From: Pseudomonas sp. GL-B-19
GTDB taxonomy: Bacteria > Pseudomonadota > Gammaproteobacteria > Pseudomonadales > Pseudomonadaceae
Assembly: GCF_019956415.1 (NCBI RefSeq)
Contig: NZ_JAHBDK010000011.1
Span: forward strand, 1 to 64,000
Direction of reading: 5' to 3'
DNA: 64,000 bases
Shown: piece after piece, positions 23,921 through 33,679 of the stretch
Position numbering within the stretch: the stretch's first letter is position 1
Layout of the letters: every line of letters starts with the position of its first letter
Notes under the pieces: model-generated
Databases searched by the model: none
What the model was told of the DNA's origin: nothing
The model's input: only the letters and a program-made list of their open reading frames with translations
Translations under genes and position numbers: made by a program

Positions 23921-25699
23921 TCAGGTCAGGGAGTGCAGATATGCACGCCATCCGCCGAGATGACTGATATCTACCGCTCCCTCCAACCCATACGCCTCAC
24001 AGATAAACCCGCTCTCCCAACGTCCGTCCGCCAGTTGCACCTTACCCAACCCCAACGGCGCCGGAATCCCGGTCAAGAACGAGCCCAATTCACTGCTCGG
24101 CAGTTCCCAAACCTCCACCGCAATCGCCACACCGCCATCCTTCACCCGAACCATCCCCGGACGAAACGGCGGGCCACCGGCCAACGCATACAGCTGATAA
24201 TCCGGCGAACTGAACGTCGTCTCGACCAACCGAGCCCCGCGCCGCTTCAACTGCCAGTTCAGCGCCAACCCATCCAGATGCGCGCCACACACCACCAACC
24301 GCGCCCGGTCGTTGCGCGCAACCGCCGTTGGTGCCGGCGTGGTCAGGCCTTGCTGGCGCTGGAAGGCATCCGCCACGCTCAACAAATACTGATCGGTAAA
24401 CGCCCGACCAAACAGCGTCACGCCCCACGGCAGGCCATTGCCCATGAAAGCGCTGGGCACCGCGACGGCGGCGTAATCGAGCAGGTTCATGAAGTTGGTG
24501 TAGTAACCCAGTTCCGAATTGCGCAGCACCGGTTCGGCGTCCAGCTGCGCCAGTGTCACCGGGCGGCCGATGGTCGGCGTGACCACGCAATCGAGCCCTT
24601 CCAGTGCCTTGTCGCACAGCGCCTTCAAGGCCTGCAGCCGGTACTGCGCGCGGAAAGTTTGCACGCCCGTCACCGCCGGCGCCTTGGCCAGCACTGCACG
24701 AATCACCGGCAGCACCGCTTGCGGATTTTGCTCCATCAATTCCCCGGCCACGCTGTAGCGCTCGGCCACCCATGGCCCTTCGTAGAGTAAGCGTGCCGCC
24801 TCGAGAAACGGCGACATATCCAGTTCGACGGCTTCACCCCCCAACACCTTGAGTTGGTCGATGGCATCCCCGAACAACAGCGGGCCTTCGGGGCAACCGA
24901 AAAATTCCAGGTCCTGCGCGCGCGGCACACCGAAGCGCAAAGGGCGCGGTGAGCCGAACGCCGAGCCGTCATTCCACTGCGGGTTGCTGCGGCTGTATTC
25001 ATCGCGCGGGTCGAGGTGTGCGGTGAGCGCGAGCAATTGACTGGCCTCGCGAGCCGTCGCGGTAAAGGTCGTCACGCAATCAAGCGTGCGACAGGCCGGC
25101 ACCACACCCGCCGTGGAGATCAATCCTTTGGTGGCTTTCAGTCCCACCAGATTGTTCAAACCCGCTGGCACACGTCCCGATCCCGCCGTGTCCGTGCCCA
25201 ACGAAAAACTCGCCACCCCCAACGCGACCGCCAACGAAGACCCGGCGCTGGAACCGCCCGACGGATACTCCGGCAACACGCTGTTCGGGCACGCGCCATA
25301 CGGCGAGCGACTGCCATTGAGGCCAGTGGCGAACTGGTCAAGGTTGGTCTTGCCCAGAGGGATCGCGCCTAGCGCCAGCAGCTGCTCGACGATGGTCGCT
25401 GATTGCTCCGGCACATAGGCAAAGTCGGGACACGCCGCCGTCGTGGGAATGCCCGCCAGGTCGATGTTGTCCTTGATCGCGAACGGCACGCCGTACAGTG
25501 GCAGGCTGTCGATGTCGCGACCGTCGAGGGCGGCGAGATACGGTTCCAGTTCTTCGACACTGAGCAAGTGGATGAACAGGTGATAGTCCGGGTTCAGCGC
25601 GGCGGCTTTGTCGCGCAGGCTCGACAGCAGTTTTCGAGGTGTGGTGCTGCCGTCGCGATAAGCGCTGCGCAGGGCGTCGAGTTGCAGATTGATGTTCAT
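23921..25699 (-). CDS. atzF: Allophanate hydrolase
   Basis: 592 residues. The amidase-signature domain fills about 1-440: Lys76 in PFAIKDNIDLAG, the Ser pair in PSGGSSAGSSLAVALG (147-162) and the nucleophile Ser174 in DTAGSGRVPAG. The C-terminal 150 residues (RLVVCGAHLDGLALNWQLKR onward) are the AtzF-specific domain. It hydrolyses allophanate through N-carboxycarbamate to ammonia and CO2. It is the last gene of the seven-gene operon, 25 bases after the carboxylase. Start MNINLQLDALR at 25699. Confidence 0.92.
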   Translation of the reverse strand: MNINLQLDALRSAYRDGSTTPRKLLSSLRDKAAALNPDYHLFIHLLSVEELEPYLAALDGRDIDSLPLYGVPFAIKDNIDLAGIPTTAACPDFAYVPEQSATIVEQLLALGAIPLGKTNLDQFATGLNGSRSPYGACPNSVLPEYPSGGSSAGSSLAVALGVASFSLGTDTAGSGRVPAGLNNLVGLKATKGLISTAGVVPACRTLDCVTTFTATAREASQLLALTAHLDPRDEYSRSNPQWNDGSAFGSPRPLRFGVPRAQDLEFFGCPEGPLLFGDAIDQLKVLGGEAVELDMSPFLEAARLLYEGPWVAERYSVAGELMEQNPQAVLPVIRAVLAKAPAVTGVQTFRAQYRLQALKALCDKALEGLDCVVTPTIGRPVTLAQLDAEPVLRNSELGYYTNFMNLLDYAAVAVPSAFMGNGLPWGVTLFGRAFTDQYLLSVADAFQRQQGLTTPAPTAVARNDRARLVVCGAHLDGLALNWQLKRRGARLVETTFSSPDYQLYALAGGPPFRPGMVRVKDGGVAIAVEVWELPSSELGSFLTGIPAPLGLGKVQLADGRWESGFICEAYGLEGAVDISHLGGWRAYLHSLT

Positions 25700-25724
25700 G
25701 GGATTAATCCTTTTCGAAATGGGT

Positions 25725-28700
25725 TCAGTCGACTTCCAGCACCACGACGCGCTGTCCGGCGCGCACTGCGGAACCGGGCTGCACACGAATCTCACGCACC
25801 ACGCCGGCCATCGGCGCCAGCAGCGGAATTTCCATCTTCATCGACTCCAGAATCACCAGCACATCACCGGCGGCTACGCGACTGCCGGTTTCCACCTGAA
25901 CCTGCCAGAGGTTGCCGGCGATGTGGCTGTCGACGCTCATTTCACCGCTGACGAGCGCTGCATCTTCGGTCGCTTCCGGGACCCGTTCTTCGCTGTCGAA
26001 ATGCGCCTGACCGCTGGCGATCCAGCGTTCGCGCTCGGCGTTGAACGCGCCTTGTTGTTGATCGCGAAACGCAGCGATGGTCTCGGCTTCTTGCGTCAGG
26101 AATGCCTGGTAATCCGCGAGGTTCAATTGGCTGTGTTCGATGTTCAGCTCAAAGCGCCCGAGCGGGAAGTCCTTGCGGATGCGCAGCAGTTCATCGGCGC
26201 TCACCGGGTAGAAACGGATCTGGTCAAAGAAGCGCAACAGCCACGGTTTGCCGTCGAACGCGGCGACTTCGCGGTAGCGATTCCACATCTGCAAGGTGCG
26301 CCCGACAAACTGATAACCGCCGGGGCCTTCCATGCCGTAGACGCACATGTAGGCACCGCCGATGCCCACCGAGTTTTCGGCGGTCCAGGTGCGGGCCGGG
26401 TTGTACTTAGTGGTCACCAGACGATGACGCGGGTCGAGCGGGGTGGCGACCGGTGCGCCGAGGTAAACGTCGCCCAGACCCATCACCAGGTAACTGGCGT
26501 CGAACACCGTGCGCTGCACTTCGTCGAGGTTGGGCAGGTCGTTGATGCGGCGGATGAACTCCAGATTGCTCGGGCACCACGGCGCGTCTTTGCGCACGGT
26601 GGTCATGTATTTCTCGATGGCCAACTGGCAGGCCGGGTCATCCCAAGACAGCGGCAAATGCACGATGCGCGAGGGCACTTGCAGGTCTTTGGCGGCGCAC
26701 ACCGCGTCCCATTCACCGGCGACGATGCCGAGCAGGTCGGACAGCGGCAGTTGCTCGGGTTGGTAGTGCACTTGCAGCGAGCGGATGCCGGGGGTGAGGT
26801 CGATCACGCCGTGCAGGTGTTTGCTTTCCAGTGCCTGCATGAGGGCGTGGGCGCGGAAGCGCAGGACCAGGTCGAGTTCCGGGGCGCCGATTTCCAGCAG
26901 CAGATGTGTATCGCCAGACAATCTCGCGACCAGCCGCGTATCTCCCTGACCGATATCCAATACAACAGGCGACACAACCTGTAGGAGCTGGCTTGCCAGC
27001 GAAGGGGGCTGTCCAGACACCGCATCAACTTCTTCGCTGGCAAGCCAGCTCCTACATGGGGAGTTCCATTTCAAGGCGAGGTTGCGGGCGGTCTGGAAAT
27101 CGACGGGGAGGAACTGGATTTTGTCCCCAGCCTTGAGTTGCCCGAGCTGCCAAAGGTCCGCTTCGATCACCGTCACCGGGCACACAAAGCCACCGAGGCT
27201 CGGGCCATCCGGGCCGAGGATCACCGGCATGTCCCCGGTAAAATCCACCGCCCCGATGGCATACGGATTGTCATGAATGTTCGACGGATGCAGTCCCGCT
27301 TCGCCCCCGTCGGCACGCACCCATTCGGGTTTCGGCCCGATCAGCCGCACGCCGGTTCGACTGGAATTGAAATGCACTTCCCACTGGGTCGCGAAGAAGG
27401 TGCCGATGTATTTTTCAGTGAAATATTCCGGTGCGCCATGGGGGCCGTAGATCACGCGGATTAGCCGCACGCCGGGCAACTCAGTGATTTCAGGTAGTTG
27501 CCCACCGACGCTACGATCGCTCAGCGCCGGCACATGCAACACATCACCCGCCCGCAAGGCCCGACCACCATGCCCGCCAAACTGGCCGAGGGTGAAGGTG
27601 CTTTTGCTCCCCAGATAATCCGGAACCTGCAAGCCGCCGCGCACGCACAAATAGCTGCGGGCGCCCACACCAGCCATCGTGCCGAGGCTCAACGTAGCAC
27701 CGGCCGGAATCAACAGCGCCGTATTCATCGCGACGGTTTCACCGTTCAGCGTCAGCGGGATCACCGCCCCGGTCACCGCCACCACAACATCGCAATTGAA
27801 GCGCAGCAACGGCCCGCTCATGGTGATTTCCAGCGCGGCGGCACCTTCTTCATTGCCCAGCAAAAGGTTGCCCAGACGCAGCGCGCGGCTGTCCATTGGC
27901 CCCGACGGCGGCACGCCCACCGCCCAATAACCGAGACGCCCCGGATAGTCCTGAACGCTGGTTTGCGTCCCGGCGCTGAGCACTTCGAAGGTGTTGGCCT
28001 GATAGACCAGACCTTCCAGGCAACGCGTCCACGGCTGGCCACTGGCGAATGGCGCATCGAGCAGAATTTGCCGCAAGTAATCGCGGTTGGTTTCCACGCC
28101 ATAGAGCTGACTGTCAGCCAATGCCTGATGCAAATCGGCGCGCGCTTCTTCGCGGCTCGGTGCCCAGCTGATGACCTTGGCGATCATCGGGTCGAAGTAC
28201 GGCGGGATCTCGCAACCGACCTCGACCCAGGTGTCGATACGCAGTTGGATGCCGTTGGCGGCAGGGAAACTCACGGCGGTGAGCAAGCCGGGGCTCGGCT
28301 GGAAGTCGCGTCCCGGATCTTCGGCATACAGGCGTGCCTGAATCGCGTGCCCTTTGGCTCTCAACCCTTGGCTAAACTCACGCAGTGGCGGCAAATCACC
28401 GGCCGCGAGTTCCACCATCCAGCGCACCAGGTCGACGCCCCACACTTGTTCGGTCACGCCGTGTTCCACCTGCAAGCGGGTGTTCACTTCAAGAAAGTAG
28501 AAACGCTGATCTTCGCTGTCGAAGACAAATTCCACGGTGCCGGCACTGCGGTAATTCACCGCTTTCGCCAGTTTGATGGCGGCTGCGCAAAGGTCTTCGG
28601 CCATGCCCTCGGGCAGGTTCGGCGCCGGGGTTTCTTCGAGGACTTTCTGGTTGCGCCGTTGTACCGAGCAGTCGCGTACGCCGAGGGCAATCACCTCGCC

Positions 28701-29351
28701 ACGGCCGTCGCCGAACACCTGAACCTCCAGATGGCGCGCGCGCGGGATGTACTTCTCGATGAACACGCCCGCATCGCTGAAATTGTTCTGGCCAAGGCGT
28801 TTGACTGCTTCAAAGGACTCGCTCAACTCCGCCGCGCTGCGGCACACACGCATGCCGATGCCACCACCACCGGCGGTGCTTTTGAGCATCACCGGGTAGC
28901 CGACCTGTTCGCCTGCGATTAGCGCTGCGTCGAGGCTGTCGAGCAGTTCGGTGCCTTCAAGCATCGGTACGCCATGTTGTTTGGCCAAGGCGCGGGCGGT
29001 GTGTTTCAGGCCGAATACGCGCAGCTGTTCGGGTGTGGGGCCGATGAAGGCGATGTCGGCGGCTTCGCAGGCTTCGGCGAACGCGGCGTTTTCCGAGAGA
29101 AAACCGTAGCCGGGATGAATCGCCGTGGCGCCAGTGGCTTTGGCGATGGCGAGAATCTTGTCGACCGCCAGATAGGTGCTGGCGGCCGGGCCTTGACCGA
29201 GGCTATGGGCTTCATCGGCTTGCAGGATGTGCAGGCTGGCAGCATCGGCTTCGGAGTACACGGCGACACCCTTGACCTGCAATTCACGCAGGGTGCGCAG
29301 GATGCGGCAGGCAATGGCGCCTCGGTTGGCAATCAGGATTTTTTCGAACAT
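25725..29351 (-). CDS. uca: Biotin-dependent urea-carboxylase-family enzyme, probably guanidine carboxylase
   Basis: 1208 residues. A biotin carboxylase (about 1-450, with the ATP-grasp loop STAGGGGIGMRVC) is followed by a KipA/AHS2-type domain (about 467-760), a KipI/AHS1-type domain (about 800-1045, GDTRLVARLSGDTHLLLEIG) and a biotinyl domain ending the protein, with the biotin lysine in LESMKMEIP. Its position behind a guanidine-I riboswitch and beside two DUF1989 genes marks the group now assigned as guanidine carboxylases, which carboxylate guanidine with ATP and bicarbonate. Residues about 766-791 are encoded by an inserted REP doublet (26980-27056). Confidence 0.9.
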   Translation of the reverse strand: MFEKILIANRGAIACRILRTLRELQVKGVAVYSEADAASLHILQADEAHSLGQGPAASTYLAVDKILAIAKATGATAIHPGYGFLSENAAFAEACEAADIAFIGPTPEQLRVFGLKHTARALAKQHGVPMLEGTELLDSLDAALIAGEQVGYPVMLKSTAGGGGIGMRVCRSAAELSESFEAVKRLGQNNFSDAGVFIEKYIPRARHLEVQVFGDGRGEVIALGVRDCSVQRRNQKVLEETPAPNLPEGMAEDLCAAAIKLAKAVNYRSAGTVEFVFDSEDQRFYFLEVNTRLQVEHGVTEQVWGVDLVRWMVELAAGDLPPLREFSQGLRAKGHAIQARLYAEDPGRDFQPSPGLLTAVSFPAANGIQLRIDTWVEVGCEIPPYFDPMIAKVISWAPSREEARADLHQALADSQLYGVETNRDYLRQILLDAPFASGQPWTRCLEGLVYQANTFEVLSAGTQTSVQDYPGRLGYWAVGVPPSGPMDSRALRLGNLLLGNEEGAAALEITMSGPLLRFNCDVVVAVTGAVIPLTLNGETVAMNTALLIPAGATLSLGTMAGVGARSYLCVRGGLQVPDYLGSKSTFTLGQFGGHGGRALRAGDVLHVPALSDRSVGGQLPEITELPGVRLIRVIYGPHGAPEYFTEKYIGTFFATQWEVHFNSSRTGVRLIGPKPEWVRADGGEAGLHPSNIHDNPYAIGAVDFTGDMPVILGPDGPSLGGFVCPVTVIEADLWQLGQLKAGDKIQFLPVDFQTARNLALKWNSPCRSWLASEEVDAVSGQPPSLASQLLQVVSPVVLDIGQGDTRLVARLSGDTHLLLEIGAPELDLVLRFRAHALMQALESKHLHGVIDLTPGIRSLQVHYQPEQLPLSDLLGIVAGEWDAVCAAKDLQVPSRIVHLPLSWDDPACQLAIEKYMTTVRKDAPWCPSNLEFIRRINDLPNLDEVQRTVFDASYLVMGLGDVYLGAPVATPLDPRHRLVTTKYNPARTWTAENSVGIGGAYMCVYGMEGPGGYQFVGRTLQMWNRYREVAAFDGKPWLLRFFDQIRFYPVSADELLRIRKDFPLGRFELNIEHSQLNLADYQAFLTQEAETIAAFRDQQQGAFNAERERWIASGQAHFDSEERVPEATEDAALVSGEMSVDSHIAGNLWQVQVETGSRVAAGDVLVILESMKMEIPLLAPMAGVVREIRVQPGSAVRAGQRVVVLEVD
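26980..27056. repeat. REP doublet inside the carboxylase coding sequence
   Basis: Perfect 25-bp arms, the first starting TGTAGGAGCTGGCTTGCC and the second ending GGCAAGCCAGCTCCTACA, with a 27-bp centre. The carboxylase reading frame is open across all 77 bp and continues correctly on each side. Confidence 0.95.
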
Positions 29352-29539
29352 GGCATAACCCCCGGAGGCGATAGCGCATCAGCCTCGACCTGGGATGCGG
29401 GCCGTCCCGCAGTTTTTCGAAATGCACCAGGGCCGTCCCCGATGACAGAAATTCACACCACAGGGGAACGGTTATTTGATGCACTGGCTTGAACGGGCCT
29501 GGCACAGGGCGAACAACCATTTACGCAACCGCGCCAGTT
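29352..29539. other. 188-bp gap within the guanidine operon
   Basis: No gene, terminator hairpin or REP seen between the DUF1989 gene and the carboxylase. It is the only sizeable gap in an otherwise tight operon, so a small internal promoter is possible but not visible. Confidence 0.4.
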
Positions 29540-30181
29540 TCAGTTCCATACCAATAACTCCGCAGGTGTCGGGTTGTAGGCGTTGCACGGGTTGTTCAGT
29601 TGCGGGCAGTTGGAGATCAGCACGATCACGTCCATTTCGGCCCGCAGGTCGACGTATTTGCCCGGCGCCGAAATGCCGTCTTCAAAGGTCAACCCGCCGT
29701 CTGCCGTGACCGGCACGTTCATGAAGAAATTGATGTTCGGCCCGATATCGCCCTTGCCCAGTCGCCCGTCGTGGACGCAGGCGCGCAGGTAGTTGTCGCG
29801 GCAACTGTGCATGTAGCGTTTTTCCAGGGCGTAGCGCACGGTGTTGCTCTCTTGCGCGCAGGCACCGCCGAGGGTGTCGTGGCGCCCGCAGGTGTCGGCG
29901 ACGATGGTCAGCATCGGTTTGCCGAGGTTGGAATACAGCACGCTGCCGGTGCTCAGGTAGACGCTGTTTTGTCGGCGCAAAGTGCGCTGCACGTCGTAGC
30001 GTTCCTTTGGATTGGCGATGCTGTAGAACAGGGTGTCGACGGCCTGGTTACCTTCCAGGTCGAGGATGCGCAAGGTCTGACCGGCCTTGACCTCCATCAG
30101 CCAGGGTTCGCCGGCGGGGATGGTGGCGCGGTAGATCGCAGTTTCCGGCTGTTGATGAGCGGTGGCGATAGCGAGTGACAT
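29540..30181 (-). CDS. DUF1989 protein, carboxyguanidine deiminase subunit (UAAP family), shorter member
   Basis: 213 residues. [60 protein letters not shown] and [20 protein letters not shown], with [20 protein letters not shown], match the urea-carboxylase-associated DUF1989 family. The conserved Cys/His/Asn pattern suggests metal-bound catalysis. Two such proteins form the heteromeric enzyme CgdAB that removes ammonia from carboxyguanidine to give allophanate. Which subunit is CgdA or CgdB was not decided. It is 11 bases from its partner gene. Confidence 0.85.
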   Translation of the reverse strand: MSLAIATAHQQPETAIYRATIPAGEPWLMEVKAGQTLRILDLEGNQAVDTLFYSIANPKERYDVQRTLRRQNSVYLSTGSVLYSNLGKPMLTIVADTCGRHDTLGGACAQESNTVRYALEKRYMHSCRDNYLRACVHDGRLGKGDIGPNINFFMNVPVTADGGLTFEDGISAPGKYVDLRAEMDVIVLISNCPQLNNPCNAYNPTPAELLVWN

Positions 30182-30192
30182 GGCAGCGAACC

Positions 30193-30918
30193 TCAGGCGA
30201 ACAAACGGTCGGTGTTGATGAAGCCGCGCTCGTTTTCCGGGCGCAAGGTGCGGCAGTGTTCGGCGACGCTGGCGTCGGCGTTCATCCAGCTGAGCTTCAG
30301 AGGTTTCGGTGCGTATTCGGGCGATGGGTCCATCGGGTGTTGCAGGGCGGTGAGTACCACCAGTGTGTCCATCGGTGCGTACAACTCGATGTAATCACCG
30401 GCCCTGGAATTGCCTTCGACGAAGTGGAAACGCCCGGCTTCATCGACATTGACCCGGCTGAACAGGTTGAGGGTCATCAGCAAGTCCGACAGGCCGAGGC
30501 CCCACTTGCCCAGCTCCACCAACAGGTTGTCGGTGCCGTTGCGGAAGAAACCGTTGCGCAGTTCCTGATAGCGGCCCGCGCCGTATTTTTCCGCGACTTC
30601 TTCAGCACAGAGCACACCGCCGAGGCTGTCGCTCCAGCCGCAGGTGTCGGCAGTGATTGCAGCCAGCACTCGGCCCATGTCCGAATACAAGCAATGGCCG
30701 CTGGTGAGCCTGGCGGTGTGTTGGCATTTGAGGCTGTCGGGCAGGTTCAGGCGTTCGTTTTTTTCATTGGCGTTGAGCAGCGTCAGGCTGACGTTGGCAC
30801 CGCCACGCAGATCGGTTAGGCGCAGCAGTTGACCGCGTTTCAGTACGAACGAACGATGACCGCCACCGGGCAGCAATTCTTCGGCAAAGGGTGTGAACAG
30901 CAGGGTCGAATCAGTCAT
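30193..30918 (-). CDS. DUF1989 protein, carboxyguanidine deiminase subunit (UAAP family), longer member
   Basis: 241 residues. [60 protein letters not shown] and [20 protein letters not shown] parallel the motifs of the adjacent shorter DUF1989 protein, confirming a paralogous pair. It is predicted to form the CgdAB-type deiminase with that neighbour, acting between the carboxylase and AtzF. It starts 12 bases after the ABC ATPase gene. Confidence 0.85.
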   Translation of the reverse strand: MTDSTLLFTPFAEELLPGGGHRSFVLKRGQLLRLTDLRGGANVSLTLLNANEKNERLNLPDSLKCQHTARLTSGHCLYSDMGRVLAAITADTCGWSDSLGGVLCAEEVAEKYGAGRYQELRNGFFRNGTDNLLVELGKWGLGLSDLLMTLNLFSRVNVDEAGRFHFVEGNSRAGDYIELYAPMDTLVVLTALQHPMDPSPEYAPKPLKLSWMNADASVAEHCRTLRPENERGFINTDRLFA

Positions 30919-30930
30919 TTGCAGATTCCT

Positions 30931-31719
30931 CTAAGCGATACGAAGCTTGCCTGCCAGGGGCATCGGCAGGGCGTCGACGGCGGCACGGGTGGTGCGGCGG
31001 TCGCTGTTCAAAGGGATGTCGTAGGTGATGCGTGCGCCATAGGCGCCGGGGGCGTGCGGGTCGATACGGACCTTGTCGAACACCAGCAGACGCGTGCCGA
31101 GGCTGAAGCCTTCGGACAGGTCGTGGGTGACCATGAACACCGTCAGTTGTGTCTCGCGCCACAGCTCCAGGAGCAAGGCGTGCATGTCTTTGCGGATACC
31201 CGGATCGAGCGCGCCGAACGGTTCGTCGAGCAGCAACACTCGGGGTTTCATGATCAGTGCCTGGGCAATGGCCAGCCGTTGCTGCATGCCACCGGAAAGC
31301 TGCGCCGGGTACTTGTCCAGCGAGTGGCCGAGGCCGACTTTGTGCAGCAACACCGAGGCCTGTTCCCGCGCATCACGTTTGGCGCTGCCGAACAGGCGTC
31401 CGAGCAGTGGCGAACGCGGCAGTTCGAGACCGAGGGCGACGTTGTCCAGCACCGTTAAATGCGGGAACACCGAGTAGCGCTGGAACACCACGCCACGGCT
31501 CGAATCCGGTTCACCGGCCAGGGCCTGACCGTCGAGTAGAATCTCGCCTCGACTCGCACGTTCCTGACCGAGCAACAAGCGCAGGAAGGTTGATTTTCCG
31601 CAGCCTGAGGCGCCGACGAGTGTGCAGAATTCACCCTCGTTGACGTTCAGGTTCAGGCCTTCGAGCACCACCTGATCGCCGTATTGCTGCCATACGTTCT
31701 TTACGGTGATGAAGCTCAT
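30931..31719 (-). CDS. ABC transporter ATP-binding protein, guanidine-uptake candidate
   Basis: 262 residues of the nitrate/sulfonate/taurine (SsuB-like) class. Walker A GASGCGKST (36-44), Q-loop region RGVVFQRYSVFPHLTVLDNV, signature LSGGMQQRLAIAQALIM and Walker B VLLLDEPFGALD are all intact. It overlaps the permease gene by four bases. It powers import of the operon's substrate, inferred to be guanidine from the riboswitch. Confidence 0.92.
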   Translation of the reverse strand: MSFITVKNVWQQYGDQVVLEGLNLNVNEGEFCTLVGASGCGKSTFLRLLLGQERASRGEILLDGQALAGEPDSSRGVVFQRYSVFPHLTVLDNVALGLELPRSPLLGRLFGSAKRDAREQASVLLHKVGLGHSLDKYPAQLSGGMQQRLAIAQALIMKPRVLLLDEPFGALDPGIRKDMHALLLELWRETQLTVFMVTHDLSEGFSLGTRLLVFDKVRIDPHAPGAYGARITYDIPLNSDRRTTRAAVDALPMPLAGKLRIA

Positions 31720-32531
31720 GCGCGTGCTCCTTCATACCAAGGGAAAGCACGTTGGGTCAGGCGCTTCAGGCCCCAGTCCATCAGCCAGGCGAGGAGGGTG
31801 ATCCACACCACGTACGGCAGGATCACGTCCATCGCCAGGTAACGGCGTACCAGGAAGATCCGGTAGCCGAGGCCGTCGGTCGAGGCGATGGCCTCAGCGG
31901 CGATCAGGAACAACCACGCCGAACCGAGCATCAGCCGCAGCGAAATCAGCAAACGCGGCAGCAGTTGCGGCAGTACCACGCGCAGCATCAGGGTCCAGGT
32001 CGAGGCGCCGAGGGTCTGGGCCTTGATCAGCAACTCGACCGGAATTTCCCGGGCGCGTTGTTCCAGATCACGGGCCAGGGCCGGGGTGATGCCGATCACG
32101 ATCAGCATCACTTTCGACAACTCCCCAAGGCCGAACACGATGAACAGAATCGGCAGGATCGCCAGCGGCGGCACCATCGACAGCACCGTCAGCAGCGGGG
32201 ATAGCGGCGCGCCGAACAGCGGCAGGGTGCCAGCCGCCATGCCCAGGCATAGCCCGGCCAGCGCGCTGATACCGAGGCCGATAGCCAAGCGGCGCAGGCT
32301 CGAAGCGCTGTCCTGCCAGAGCAGGTACTCACCGGTGCGGGTGTCGGCCACGAAGGCCAGGCGTTTCACCGCGTCGGTCATTTGCACAGCGCTCGGCAGC
32401 AGCTTGTCGTTGGGGTTGTCCGTCAGCCGCTCGGCCGAGCCCATGAAGTAGGCGAACAGCACCAGGGCGAACGGCAGGATCACCAGCAACAGGCGACTCG
32501 GGCGATCCGGGTGGCGATTGATCAGGCGCAT
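31716..32531 (-). CDS. ABC transporter permease, guanidine-uptake candidate
   Basis: 271 residues with about six membrane helices. The cytosolic coupling motif of SsuC/TauC-type permeases (EAA loop) is visible as VELLIKAQTLGASTWTLMLR followed by VVLPQLLPRLLISLRL. AWLFLIAAEAIASTDGLGYR is the conserved downstream helix. It pairs with the adjacent ATPase (4-base overlap) and binding protein (16 bases upstream). Confidence 0.9.
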   Translation of the reverse strand: MRLINRHPDRPSRLLLVILPFALVLFAYFMGSAERLTDNPNDKLLPSAVQMTDAVKRLAFVADTRTGEYLLWQDSASSLRRLAIGLGISALAGLCLGMAAGTLPLFGAPLSPLLTVLSMVPPLAILPILFIVFGLGELSKVMLIVIGITPALARDLEQRAREIPVELLIKAQTLGASTWTLMLRVVLPQLLPRLLISLRLMLGSAWLFLIAAEAIASTDGLGYRIFLVRRYLAMDVILPYVVWITLLAWLMDWGLKRLTQRAFPWYEGARA

Positions 32532-32547
32532 GGCCAGCTCCTCCTGC

Positions 32548-33615
32548 TTACAACTTGGCGTCGGCAGCCATCTGCACGAAGGTCGGGTCGAAGCGCAGCT
32601 TGAGGTTGGCCGTGTCGCCGCTGGTCACGCCATTGGCGAACGCCATGCCGACGGCGCTGGTGTCCTTGGCGCCTTCGCCGAGCAAGCCGTGCTGGAACGA
32701 AAACTCGGCCACTTTGCGCATGGTTGCCGGCAGTTGCTTGCTGGTGGAGAAGTCCAGGGCTTCTTTGGGCGTGGCGAACAATTTGGTGGTGTCGAGTTGT
32801 GCCTGGAAACCCGCCAGGTCAGTGCCTGAGGCCTTGGCCATGTGTTCGAGCGCGGCTTTGCTGGCGGCGTTTTTCGCGTTCATCAATTCGACGACTTCGA
32901 ACCAGGCACCGGTCAGCGCTTTGCCCAGCGTCGGGTTGTCTTTGAGGGTGGCGCTGTTGACCACCATCATGTCCATGATCTCGCCGGGGATCTGGCTGGA
33001 GTTGAAGACTTCGGTGACGGCGGGCTTGGCCTTGATGTCCGAGAGCATCGGGTTCCAGGTGGTGACGGCGTTGACCTGTTCGGTGTTGAAAGCGGCCGAG
33101 ATGTCGGCGTCGGAGGTGTTGACCACTTTGAGGTCTTTCTCGGTGAGGTCCACCGAATCCAGCGCCCGGGCCAGCAGGTAGTGGGAAACCGACAGCTCCA
33201 CCAGGTTGACGTCCATGCCCTTGAGGTCGGTGATTTTCTTACCGTCACCCTTGAGCACGATGCCGTCATTGCCGTTAGAGAAATCGCTGACGATCAGCGC
33301 GGTGCTGTCGACGCCGCCAGCGGCCGGAATGGTCAGCGCGTCCATGTTGGTCATGGTGCAGCCATCGAACTGGCCAGCGGTGTATTGATTGATCGATTCG
33401 ACGTAGTCGTTGAGCTGCACCACATCAATCTTGATGCCGTACTTCTTCGCCCATTTGTCGACGATGCCTTGGCTTCCGGCGTATTCCCAAGGCATCCAGC
33501 CAGCGTAAATGGTCCAGCAGACACTGAAGTGGTCTTTCTGGGCGGCCTGGGTCGAGAAGCTTACGAAGGCTGCGAATGCAGCGGCGAGCAGGGAAGGTAG
33601 ACGAAGCTGGGACAT
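32548..33615 (-). CDS. ABC transporter substrate-binding protein, guanidine-uptake candidate
   Basis: 355 residues. The signal peptide ends near STQAAQ (about residue 25). The mature protein (CWTIYAGWMPWEYAGSQGIV, then INQYTAGQFDGCTMTNMDAL) is of the NMT1/SsuA-like nitrate/taurine binding-protein type, here of the variant that sits with urea/guanidine carboxylase genes. It is the first gene of the operon, directly after the riboswitch, so its ligand is probably guanidine. CTGGAG lies about nine bases before the ATG. Confidence 0.88.
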   Translation of the reverse strand: MSQLRLPSLLAAAFAAFVSFSTQAAQKDHFSVCWTIYAGWMPWEYAGSQGIVDKWAKKYGIKIDVVQLNDYVESINQYTAGQFDGCTMTNMDALTIPAAGGVDSTALIVSDFSNGNDGIVLKGDGKKITDLKGMDVNLVELSVSHYLLARALDSVDLTEKDLKVVNTSDADISAAFNTEQVNAVTTWNPMLSDIKAKPAVTEVFNSSQIPGEIMDMMVVNSATLKDNPTLGKALTGAWFEVVELMNAKNAASKAALEHMAKASGTDLAGFQAQLDTTKLFATPKEALDFSTSKQLPATMRKVAEFSFQHGLLGEGAKDTSAVGMAFANGVTSGDTANLKLRFDPTFVQMAADAKL

Positions 33616-33679
33616 GGGATGGTTCTCCAGTTGATCAGGGGCGAGCAGGAGTCAACGCGGCACCGCGAACGGTGGATTG

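Noticed and set aside
27498..28922. 474-codon plus-strand frame opposite the carboxylase
   Set aside because: It is a shadow of a strongly conserved gene in GC-rich DNA, with His/Arg/Gln-rich composition and no recognisable domain. The same applies to 25689-26984.
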